Source: Desulfobacterium sp.
GTDB lineage: Bacteria > Desulfobacterota > Desulfobacteria > Desulfobacterales > Desulfobacteraceae
Reading direction: 5' to 3'
Assembly: GCA_016342325.1 (NCBI GenBank)
Contig: JAEINR010000068.1
Coordinates: 1 to 33,162 of the forward strand
Length of the DNA: 33,162 nt
Position numbers and translations under genes: made by a program. Under the pieces are notes generated by a model. That model searched no databases. It had not been told where the DNA came from and saw only the letters and a program-made list of their open reading frames with translations. Within the stretch, counting starts at the first letter, position 1. Each line of letters starts with the position of its first letter. Shown here in pieces: positions 7,946 to 18,646 of the stretch.

Positions 7946-9406
7946 ATGATCGATTTAACAATCAATCCGGAAATTCTGGAGAAGAATGTTGCCTATTGCC
8001 GGGAGAAACAGATCTCCCTGCCCACATATGAAATGATGAAGCACCCTGAAACCATTCCGGCCAGGATCAAGGAGCAATTAAAAACCATCGGGCTGTGGGA
8101 CCTTCATTCCGCCAACCTTTTCAGGATTACCTGGAACAATGAGCAAAAGGATACAGGCGGGCTGTTTAACGGGGCCAATCACTTTGTCCTTCCCCCGGAA
8201 CTCACCGGGTGCAGGGCAAACATCATCATGATGTCAGGACGCTGGTTTCCCACGGGCGCCCACAAGGTGGGGGCCACCTATGGCTGCATTGCACCGGGAC
8301 TTGTGACCGGACAGTATGATCCCCAAAAAACAAAGGCTGTATGGCCGTCCACGGGCAATTATTGCAGGGGCGGGGCCTATATCTCAGCCCTTCTGGCCTG
8401 CAATGCCATTGCCATTCTTCCGGAGGAGATGTCAAAGGAGCGCTTTGAATGGCTCAACAAAATCGCTGGCCAGGTCATTGCCACCCCCGGATGCGAGTCC
8501 AATGTCAAAGAGATATTTGACAAATGCTGGGAATTGAGAAACTCAGGGGAGGACCTGCAGATCTTCAACCAGTTTGACGAACTGGGAAATCCCATGTGGC
8601 ACTATACGGTCACGGGTAATGCCATTGAAGAGACCATGGGCGAATATCTTGGCGGCAATAAGCGGTTTGCCGGCTATGTTTCCTCCTCCGGCTCCGGCGG
8701 CACCCTGGCCGCAGGATATTATTTGAAGAAAAAATTCCCGGGTATGAAGATTGCCGCAGCAGAAGCGCTGCAATGTCCCACCCTTCTCCAGAATGGCTTC
8801 GGCGGCCATCGCATCGAGGGCATTGGGGACAAGCACATCCCCTGGGTCCATGACTGCAAAGACACTGATTTCGTCATTGCCGTGGATGATGAAGTCCCCA
8901 TGCGGCTCCTGCGTCTTTACAATGAGGAAAAAGGAAGGGCGGCCCTGATTGACAACGGTGTTAGCCCCGACCTGGTAAACCACCTGGACCTTCTCGGCAT
9001 ATCCGGCATCGGCAACATGATCGCCGCCATTAAATTTGCAAAATACAATGAGCTCACGGAAGAGGATTATGTTGTGTCCATTGCCACGGATTCCATGCAG
9101 CTTTATGGATCCAGGCTTGAGGAGTTGACCCGGGACAGGGGGGCTTATTCAGATGTCGATGCCCAGCGTGATATTGAACTGTCCAACGCCATCACCATGG
9201 ATCATATGAAGGAGCTTTCCTATTATGATAAAAAAGCGATCCATAATCTGAAATACTATACCTGGATCGAGCAGCAGGGCAAAGACGTTGAAGAGCTCAA
9301 CAGGCAGTGGTATGACCACGATAACTACTGGAACAACACCTTTGACCAGGTGGAAACCATTGATGGGCTGATCACCGAGTTCAATGATAGGGTTGGGTTG
9401 CTGTAA
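7946..9406 (+). CDS. Fold-type II PLP-dependent enzyme, cysteine synthase / TrpB-like
   Basis: This is a PLP enzyme of 486 aa, longer than cysteine synthase (about 310) and diaminopropionate ammonia-lyase (about 400). Lys107 in 'TGAHKVGATYG' is the probable Schiff-base lysine, in a setting reminiscent of tryptophan synthase beta 'GAHK'. 'WPSTGNYCRGGAYISALLACNA' contains the substrate loop and 'SSSGSGGTLAAGYYLKKKFPG' the phosphate-binding glycine loop. The C-terminal ~100 residues ('SYYDKKAIHNLKYYTWIEQQGKD' region) are an extension I do not recognise. The gene sits 10 nt after the YgeY-like hydrolase and is the last gene before a strong terminator. A role as an amino-acid lyase or eliminase acting on the deblocked product is plausible but unproven. 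Confidence 0.75.
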   Translation: MIDLTINPEILEKNVAYCREKQISLPTYEMMKHPETIPARIKEQLKTIGLWDLHSANLFRITWNNEQKDTGGLFNGANHFVLPPELTGCRANIIMMSGRWFPTGAHKVGATYGCIAPGLVTGQYDPQKTKAVWPSTGNYCRGGAYISALLACNAIAILPEEMSKERFEWLNKIAGQVIATPGCESNVKEIFDKCWELRNSGEDLQIFNQFDELGNPMWHYTVTGNAIEETMGEYLGGNKRFAGYVSSSGSGGTLAAGYYLKKKFPGMKIAAAEALQCPTLLQNGFGGHRIEGIGDKHIPWVHDCKDTDFVIAVDDEVPMRLLRLYNEEKGRAALIDNGVSPDLVNHLDLLGISGIGNMIAAIKFAKYNELTEEDYVVSIATDSMQLYGSRLEELTRDRGAYSDVDAQRDIELSNAITMDHMKELSYYDKKAIHNLKYYTWIEQQGKDVEELNRQWYDHDNYWNNTFDQVETIDGLITEFNDRVGLL

Positions 9407-9436
9407 ACTTAACCGTTAACAGCGCTTACATTATCG

Positions 9437-9475
9437 ATCCCATGGGCGGCTCCAAGCATGCCCATGGGATTTTTT
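9437..9475 (+). terminator. Intrinsic terminator of the catabolic/TRAP operon
   Basis: ATCCCATGGGC (9437-9447) pairs perfectly with GCCCATGGGAT (9460-9470), an 11-bp stem with a 12-nt loop, followed at once by TTTTT. This is a canonical rho-independent terminator. Confidence 0.93.
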
Positions 9476-9476
9476 G

Positions 9477-9504
9477 TTGAACATGGATAAGAATTATGTA
9501 AAAT
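9477..9504 (+). promoter_or_regulatory. Likely sigma-70 promoter of the SulP gene
   Basis: TTGAAC at 9477-9482 and TAAAAT at 9499-9504 are separated by 16 nt. They lie directly after the upstream terminator and about 45 nt before ATG 9551, indicating a separate transcription unit. Confidence 0.5.
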
Positions 9505-9550
9505 ACAGTCCTGATTCTCAACTTACAGAAAAAAGGATGGTGCCAGTACA

Positions 9551-11782
9551 ATGCATGCCCACATTACCAGGAGTTGCAAAGAGCTGTTCAGGGACATTTT
9601 CTCTCCAAAACTGATCCCGGGTCTTACCCAGGGGCTGATCATCGGAGCCATCCTCGTTATCGTGGAAGTCTCATTTGCAAGTATCATCTTCTCCGGCCCC
9701 TTGGCCTGTTTTGCACCCAGGGCTGCCGGGATGTGTATCTTCGGGGCCGGTGCCCTCTGTTTTGTGACCGGGATGTTCAGTCCTTTTTCCACCATGGTCA
9801 GTCTTCCCCAGGATACCCCCGTGGCCATCCTTTCCCTTGCCGCAGCTTCCATTGTTGCGGCTATTCCAGCGGTTTCTTCGGAAATCATGTTTGCAACGGT
9901 GGCCGGAACTGCCATGGCCTCGGCCCTGGTAACGGCACTCTTCTTCTGGTTCATCGGAAGATTCAAACTGTCCAATTTTGCCCGTTTTCTCCCGTTCCCG
10001 GTCATCGGGGGATTCCTTGCGGGCAGCGGAACCATGCTTGTCATTGGCAGTTTTGGCGTAATGACCGATATCTCCCTCACCCTTTCCTCCATTCCTCAAT
10101 TTTTGACCATGGACATGTTCATCCACTGGGGTCCCGGGGTGTTTTTTGGGCTTTTTGTGTTCATGCTCATGCGGTCGAGCCCTCATTTTCTCATTCTTCC
10201 GGGTTCGATGCTCGCGGGAATGATTCTATTTTTTGTGATTGTCGCTGTCTTCGACATCTCCATCCCCCAGATACGTTCCCAGGGATGGCTGCTTGCCGCC
10301 ATGCCCTCGGGGGATCTATGGCCCGGCTTTACCCTGGAAACAGCAAGGCTTATTGATTGGTCCATACTCCTCGAGCAGCTGCCCAATATTTTCACCGTTG
10401 CCCTGTTAGCCCTTGTGGGAGTGATTCTCAACACCAACGGCATAGAGCTGGGGGCCCGTCAGGATATCAACCTTGACCAGGAACTTAAAGTGGAAGCCGC
10501 CGGTAATATCCTGGCCGGACTCGGAGGCGGATTTGCCGGGTATGGAACCCTGTCTTTGAGTATGCTCGGTCCCAGGAGCAATATCTCCTCCCGGATCATT
10601 CCGGTTACCGCCGCCCTTGTGTGCATGGGTGTCCTCTTCTTTGGTGCCCAGGTCCTCACCTTTATTCCCAAACCTTTGCTGGGCGGGCTTCTATTTCTTC
10701 TTGGCCTGTTTTTCGTGGAGGAATGGATTCTATTTGGGTGGAAGCGGCTCACCCCTTCCGACTATATGATTGTCCTGGTCATTGTGCTGACCATTGTCTG
10801 CCGGGGATTTCTCCCGGGGGTCGCCCTGGGGCTGGGGCTCACCATTGTCATCTTCATGGTGAGGTTCACCCGTATTCCGGTCCTGGGAGACCCGGAAACA
10901 CTCGTCACCCTCCACAGTACCCGGGAACGGTCGGTTCCGGATCAGATACTTGTTTCCCGGAATGGTCATGACTGGGTCATATTTAAACTTTCAGGTTATC
11001 TTTTTTTCGGATCCACCTATTTTGTGGGTAAACGGGTCAAGGAACTGTTTGACCAGGAGAACCCACCCGGGCACATCATTCTGGACCTTACAAAAATTCA
11101 TGGATTTGACATCTCTAGCGTGAACACCTTCCAGCGTATTGCCCAGCAGGCTGTGTCCAAGGGGATTACCGTATCCTTTGCCGCCGCCCCCGATCGCCTG
11201 ATCGACCTTTTGAAACGCAATGCCACTCCTGAAGTCATGGTCCAGGTCAGCATCCATGAAGATCTGGACCATGCCCTGGAGGCCGGAGAAAATTATTTAC
11301 TTGCGAAACACCAGGAGATCCTTGCCTGCACCTCGGCCGTCGGAATCGAGGCCAGGGGAGAACTCTTTGACGCAGCCGTGGATGGGCTCGATGCCCATCT
11401 TCAGGAGCAGGAACGTTTTGAGGCGATCATGGGACGCATGAAATCCTATCTTGTACAAAAAACCGTGATGAAGGGGGAGGTCCTGGTCAAAGAGGGAGAA
11501 GAGCATGATGGTGTGATATTTGTTCTCTGGGGAAGCATATCCATTTTTGTAACGGATACATCGGATAAACAGCGCAGGCTGACCTCCCTGGGACCTGGAC
11601 GGATCATTGCACCCAGGGCAGCCTGGCAACCCTGGCGGTCCACCTATACCGCACGGGCCGAGCATCAAGCCATGGTGGCTGTGATCCCTCGCAAAGCCCT
11701 GGCAAAGATGGAAGCTGAAGCCACCGGCACAGCCATGGTCTTGTATAAGTATATGTCTGAGAGACTTGCCCTGGAAAATTAG
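9551..11782 (+). CDS. SulP-family anion transporter with STAS and cyclic-nucleotide-like domain
   Basis: This is an inner-membrane SulP (SLC26-type) transporter of 743 aa. Residues ~15-430 are a multi-helix transport core, starting 'LIPGLTQGLIIGAILVIVEVSFA'. A STAS domain follows at ~465-585, with 'DISSVNTF' (around 520-527) in the position of the conserved Asp-x-Ser-Ser loop. Residues ~630-740 resemble a cyclic-nucleotide-binding fold ('KGEVLVKEGEEHDGVIFVLWGSI'). The phosphate-binding cassette is degenerate: the usual FGE...PRxA is replaced by 'GRIIAPRAAWQPWRS', so nucleotide binding is doubtful. SulP proteins move sulfate, bicarbonate or other anions. Sulfate uptake would suit a sulfate reducer, but specificity cannot be read here. 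It is a monocistronic unit with its own promoter, ending at a REP-like palindrome. Confidence 0.88.
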   Translation: MHAHITRSCKELFRDIFSPKLIPGLTQGLIIGAILVIVEVSFASIIFSGPLACFAPRAAGMCIFGAGALCFVTGMFSPFSTMVSLPQDTPVAILSLAAASIVAAIPAVSSEIMFATVAGTAMASALVTALFFWFIGRFKLSNFARFLPFPVIGGFLAGSGTMLVIGSFGVMTDISLTLSSIPQFLTMDMFIHWGPGVFFGLFVFMLMRSSPHFLILPGSMLAGMILFFVIVAVFDISIPQIRSQGWLLAAMPSGDLWPGFTLETARLIDWSILLEQLPNIFTVALLALVGVILNTNGIELGARQDINLDQELKVEAAGNILAGLGGGFAGYGTLSLSMLGPRSNISSRIIPVTAALVCMGVLFFGAQVLTFIPKPLLGGLLFLLGLFFVEEWILFGWKRLTPSDYMIVLVIVLTIVCRGFLPGVALGLGLTIVIFMVRFTRIPVLGDPETLVTLHSTRERSVPDQILVSRNGHDWVIFKLSGYLFFGSTYFVGKRVKELFDQENPPGHIILDLTKIHGFDISSVNTFQRIAQQAVSKGITVSFAAAPDRLIDLLKRNATPEVMVQVSIHEDLDHALEAGENYLLAKHQEILACTSAVGIEARGELFDAAVDGLDAHLQEQERFEAIMGRMKSYLVQKTVMKGEVLVKEGEEHDGVIFVLWGSISIFVTDTSDKQRRLTSLGPGRIIAPRAAWQPWRSTYTARAEHQAMVAVIPRKALAKMEAEATGTAMVLYKYMSERLALEN

Positions 11783-11788
11783 GAAATA

Positions 11789-11849
11789 GGGGACGCCCAT
11801 AAAATTATAACATTCCTTCATAGAAACTTATAATTTTATGGGCGTCCCC
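11789..11849. repeat. REP-like palindrome, 22-bp perfect arms
   Basis: The left arm (11789-11810, beginning GGGGACGCCCATAAAATT) is the exact reverse complement of the right arm (11828-11849), around a 17-nt loop. The arm occurs again at 12246-12267. It probably acts as a bidirectional terminator between the converging SulP and Dabb genes. The GGGGACGCCCAT end suggests a REP element mobilised by a RAYT-type transposase elsewhere in the genome; none is present here. Confidence 0.8.
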
Positions 11850-11854
11850 AGCTT

Positions 11855-12148
11855 TTAGACTTCGTAATCAACGGCGGATCGGGAGTCTGCCACGGATTTT
11901 ATAAATTCTCCCACTTTCAGGTGCTCGGGGTGGGTTGCGTAGGCATTCAGATCGTCGTAGCAGTTGAACTCGGAATAGAGGACTATATCGAGGGGTTCAG
12001 GGGATGAGATGGGGTGAATGGAAACCTCCAGTTTGACGATTTCAGGGATTTTTCCCACAAGTCCCTCTAAAAGGGACTTCATTTTTTTTAGGTTTTCTTC
12101 TTTGTTGTCAGACGCAACAAGATTCCACATTACAATATGCTTGATCAT
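11855..12148 (-). CDS. Dabb (stress-responsive A/B barrel) domain protein
   Basis: This is a small protein of 97 aa. It begins 'MIKHIVMWNL' and contains 'EIVKLEVSIHP', 'DIVLYSEFNCYDDLNAYATHPEHLKV' and a C-terminal 'SRSAVDYEV'. This pattern is the Dabb fold, a dimeric alpha/beta barrel of mostly unknown function. The start at 12148 is set by an AGGAGG site just upstream on the - strand. A longer in-frame start at 12202 would translate part of a REP-like repeat and is rejected. The gene stands alone between repeat elements. Its role is unknown. Confidence 0.85.
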   Translation of the reverse strand: MIKHIVMWNLVASDNKEENLKKMKSLLEGLVGKIPEIVKLEVSIHPISSPEPLDIVLYSEFNCYDDLNAYATHPEHLKVGEFIKSVADSRSAVDYEV

Positions 12149-12175
12149 GGATTCCTCCTGTAGATAAAGAGTAAA

Positions 12176-12267
12176 GACGCCCATAAAGTTATTAGATTCC
12201 AAAATACGCTGGGCCTCAGGGAGGGACGCCCATGGGTATCGAAAGTTATAATTTTATGGGCGTCCCC
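12176..12267. repeat. Cluster of REP-like half-sites upstream of the Dabb gene
   Basis: Three related half-sites lie here: a degenerate GACGCCCATAAAGTTAT at 12176-12192, GGGACGCCCAT at 12223-12233, and an exact copy of the 22-nt arm at 12246-12267. Outer arms at 12176 and 12267 face each other. The right end lies 22 nt beyond the por stop codon and may serve as its 3' hairpin. Confidence 0.7.
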
Positions 12268-12289
12268 AACTGTGTTACTTTCGCAACTG

Positions 12290-15793
<3,504 letters not shown>

Positions 15794-15820
15794 TCAAAAC
15801 TCCGTTGTTTCTATTGCAGA

Positions 15821-17116
15821 CTATTCCATTGAGTCTGCATAAAGTTCAATAACATGCTTTACCCTGATCGTGTCGTTGTTCTGGGAAAGCATGTCGGTCA
15901 TCTGCATCATGCAGGCGGGACAGGATGTTGCAACAATGTCGGCGCCTGTTGCAACGATGTTGTTTCGTTTTCTCATGCCGATCTCACAGGAGAGGTCATA
16001 GTTCTGCAGGTTAAAGCTGCCGCCGTTGCCGCAGCAGTAATCCGCTTCGTTCATCTCCACAAGCTCACAGTCGGGATTGGCCTGGACAAGGGTCCTGGGC
16101 TGGCTGTAGACCCCCAGGGATTTTCCCAGGTGACAGGGGTCGTGGTAGGTGACCTGTTTTGCCGCCTTGCCACCCCCCTGTACCGGGGTTACCTTGAGCA
16201 CGTCCACCAGAAACTGGCTGATGTCCATGGTCTTTTCCGACAGCATTTTTATCGCTGGATAGTGCTTTGAATCTTGGCCGCCTGCCATCATGGGCCAGAT
16301 CTCCTTGATGGTGGAGGAACAGGTGGCGCAGGGGGTGATGATGTAGTCGAACTCCGCGTTGCTGAACCGGGAGATGTTGTGGTCTAAAAGATTTTCAAAG
16401 GTCTGTTTGTCCCCGGAGGCCAGGGCTGGAATGCCGCAGCAGGCCTGGTTGGCCGGCATGAACACGCCCACGCCGTGGTGGGCAAACACCTTCAGGGCCG
16501 CCTCTCCGATCTCAGGGTTCATCTTATCCACAACACAGCCGGGATAAAAGGCGACCTTGATGCCGGATTTGCCCGGGGCCGTGTCAAGTTCAGGGCAGAT
16601 CTTGTGCAACGGTTTCTTTGCCAGGGGCTTGAAGTGCCGGTCGCCGATGAGTCCGGACATCATCTTGGAACAGCATGTGCCCTGGTCAATGTTGGCCTTG
16701 GAAATGCCCAGGCCCTGGAACTTGGATGCCAGGTCAACCAATCCTGTGAAGCGCTTGGGGTGCTTGAGCATCCCCCGGAAGATGATCTGCTTTACCGGGG
16801 AGAGTCCCACATAGGTGGTGAGGGCGGCCCGGGCCTTGAGGAAGATCTCAATGATCTTCACGCCGCTGGGGCAGTTGGCCCCGCAGGTGCCACATAGTAA
16901 GCACTTTTCGATGCGCTTCTTGGCGCCCTTGGCATCGTGCAAAAGCTGGTCGCCCAGGCGCTCCAGCAGGAATATTTTGCCCCTTGCCACATCCCCTTCG
17001 TCTCCGGTTTCGGTAAAAACCGGGCAGACGGCCTGGCACATGCCGCACTTCATGCAGTCGGCCAGTTGGTCTTCGATCTCTTTGAGCAGTTGGGAGAGTT
17101 CATTTAAATTTGACAT
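15821..17116 (-). CDS. Fe-S (CCG-domain) subunit of D-lactate/glycolate oxidase
   Basis: This protein of 431 aa carries electrons from the flavin subunit toward the membrane pool. Two 4Fe-4S motifs lie at the N-terminus: 'CMKCGMCQAVCP' near residue 20 and 'CLLCGTCGANCP' near 70. Two cysteine-rich CCG domains follow: 'CCGIPALASG' near 225, then 'CHLGKSLG', 'CCGNGGSF' and 'CPACMMQ' toward the end. This layout equals GlcF of glycolate oxidase and LdhB of sulfate reducers. The start lies 1 nt after the stop of the flavin subunit gene, with a GGGAG site inside the end of that gene, so the subunits are translated in step. Lactate rather than glycolate is inferred from por and the permease. Confidence 0.92.
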   Translation of the reverse strand: MSNLNELSQLLKEIEDQLADCMKCGMCQAVCPVFTETGDEGDVARGKIFLLERLGDQLLHDAKGAKKRIEKCLLCGTCGANCPSGVKIIEIFLKARAALTTYVGLSPVKQIIFRGMLKHPKRFTGLVDLASKFQGLGISKANIDQGTCCSKMMSGLIGDRHFKPLAKKPLHKICPELDTAPGKSGIKVAFYPGCVVDKMNPEIGEAALKVFAHHGVGVFMPANQACCGIPALASGDKQTFENLLDHNISRFSNAEFDYIITPCATCSSTIKEIWPMMAGGQDSKHYPAIKMLSEKTMDISQFLVDVLKVTPVQGGGKAAKQVTYHDPCHLGKSLGVYSQPRTLVQANPDCELVEMNEADYCCGNGGSFNLQNYDLSCEIGMRKRNNIVATGADIVATSCPACMMQMTDMLSQNNDTIRVKHVIELYADSME

Positions 17117-17117
17117 G

Positions 17118-18500
17118 TTATCTCCCTATTATTTTTCCGGGATTAAGGATGGAATTGGGATCAATGGATTTCTTCATGGTCCGTGAAAAATCGATGGAGG
17201 ACTGCCCCACCTCGTTGACCATGAACCCGGCCTTGGCAATGCCGATGCCGTGCTCCCCCGAGAGGGTGCCGTCCAGCTTAAGGGCGATGTCAAACAGGTC
17301 GCTGACACATTGTTCCACCTTGTGGATCTCGGCCTTGTCCCGTTTGTCGGTGAGGATGGTGGGGTGGAGGTTGCCGTCGCCGGCATGGCCGAAGGTGCCG
17401 ATGGGAATATCGTATTTTTTGGCAAGCACTTCAATGCCGGCCACCATGGCCGGGATTTTGCTCCTGGGTACTGTGGCGTCTTCCAGGATCAGGGTGGGTT
17501 TCAGGCGGGCAAGGGCGGTAAGGGCGGTACGCCGGGCTTCCCAGATCTTCGTCTTTTCGGCTTCATTCTGGGCCACTTGGATTCGTCCGGCCCCCCGGTC
17601 CTTGCAGATATCTTCCACCCGCTGGGCATCTTCTTCCACCTCTGCCGGATGACCGTCCACCTCGATGAGCAGCAGGGCCTTGGCGTCCCTGGGAAGCCCA
17701 ACCTTTGAAAAGTCTTCGACTGCGTTGATGGTGAAGTTGTCCAGGAACTCCAGGGTGCAGGGAACGATCTTGGCGGCGATGATGGCGGCAACGGTTTCCG
17801 TGGCTGCCTCAACACTGTCATAGATGGCCATCATGGCCTTGGAGGCCTTGGGAGGCGGAACAAGCTTGAGGGTGATTTCGCTGAAAATACCCAGGGTGCC
17901 TTCGGAAGCCGTCATGAGGCCGGTAAGGTTGTATCCGGTGGCGCATTTGACGGTCTTGGAACCGCCGGTTACAAGGTTGCCTTCGGCGTTATAAAACTCG
18001 ATGCCCATGACATAATCCTTGGTGACACCGTATTTCAGGCCCCGAAGGCCGCCGGCGTTCTCAGCCACGTTGCCTGCAATGGTGGACACGGCCTGGCTGC
18101 CCGGATCCGGGGGATAGAAAAGACCCTTTGCAGCCACCTGGGCTGCAAGCTTTGCCGTGACCACACCGGGTTCCACACGGACATACATGTCCTCTTCGTT
18201 CAGTTCCAGGACCTTGTTCATGCGGTTGGTCAACAGCACGATGCCGTCCTCAAGGGGGATGGTGCCGCCGGTCAGGTTGGTGCCTGCGCCCCGGACGGTG
18301 ACCGGAATCAGGTTGTCGTTACAGATCTTGACGATCCTTCCGATCTCTTCTCCTGCAGAGGGTCTTACCACTGCCGCCGGAATGACCGGCTCAAGCACGG
18401 CGGCGTCATAGGCGTAGTTCTGGCGGTCGACCTCGTTGGTCATTACGTTATTTTCACCGACGATGGTTTTAAACTCGTCAATCACTGTCTTTGAGATCAT
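17118..18500 (-). CDS. FAD-linked D-lactate dehydrogenase (GlcD/Dld family)
   Basis: This is the flavoprotein subunit (460 aa) that oxidises D-lactate to pyruvate; glycolate is the other known substrate of the family. The PCMH-type FAD domain spans ~40-215: 'RPSAGEEIGRIVKICND', 'VRGAGTNLTGGTIP' and 'DPGSQAVSTIAGNVAENAGG' in parts. The FAD-oxidase C-terminal domain carries 'GHAGDGNLHP' and 'SGEHGIGIAKAGF'. I chose ATG 18500 over 18512 because GGGAG lies six bases upstream of it. The upstream gap of about 146 nt to the permease contains a strong hairpin. Permease, Fe-S subunit and por as neighbours make lactate the most likely substrate. Confidence 0.92.
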   Translation of the reverse strand: MISKTVIDEFKTIVGENNVMTNEVDRQNYAYDAAVLEPVIPAAVVRPSAGEEIGRIVKICNDNLIPVTVRGAGTNLTGGTIPLEDGIVLLTNRMNKVLELNEEDMYVRVEPGVVTAKLAAQVAAKGLFYPPDPGSQAVSTIAGNVAENAGGLRGLKYGVTKDYVMGIEFYNAEGNLVTGGSKTVKCATGYNLTGLMTASEGTLGIFSEITLKLVPPPKASKAMMAIYDSVEAATETVAAIIAAKIVPCTLEFLDNFTINAVEDFSKVGLPRDAKALLLIEVDGHPAEVEEDAQRVEDICKDRGAGRIQVAQNEAEKTKIWEARRTALTALARLKPTLILEDATVPRSKIPAMVAGIEVLAKKYDIPIGTFGHAGDGNLHPTILTDKRDKAEIHKVEQCVSDLFDIALKLDGTLSGEHGIGIAKAGFMVNEVGQSSIDFSRTMKKSIDPNSILNPGKIIGR

Positions 18501-18603
18501 GTTGGCTCCCATTTCTTATTCTTAGAGGACGCTTCTTGTCCGTCGTTTGTTCAAAACATTTAGCTTTTCAGCTCTGGTTTTTGCCTGTTCTTGTTCGGGA
18601 TCA

Positions 18604-18637
18604 GGTTGTGTGGGGGGGGACAGCCCCCCGCACAACC
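18604..18637 (-). promoter_or_regulatory. GC-rich intercistronic hairpin between lctP and dld
   Basis: Positions 18604-18617 and 18624-18637 form a 14-bp stem with one mismatch and a 6-nt loop. In the lctP-dld mRNA the single mismatch is C-A. No U-tract follows, so termination is unlikely. An mRNA-processing or stability element that sets permease and enzyme levels apart is more plausible. Confidence 0.6.
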
Positions 18638-18646
18638 CAACTGTCA

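Noticed and set aside
12149-12202. Longer N-terminus for the Dabb protein
   Set aside because: The 18 extra residues come from a REP-like half-site, and an AGGAGG site fixes the start at 12148.
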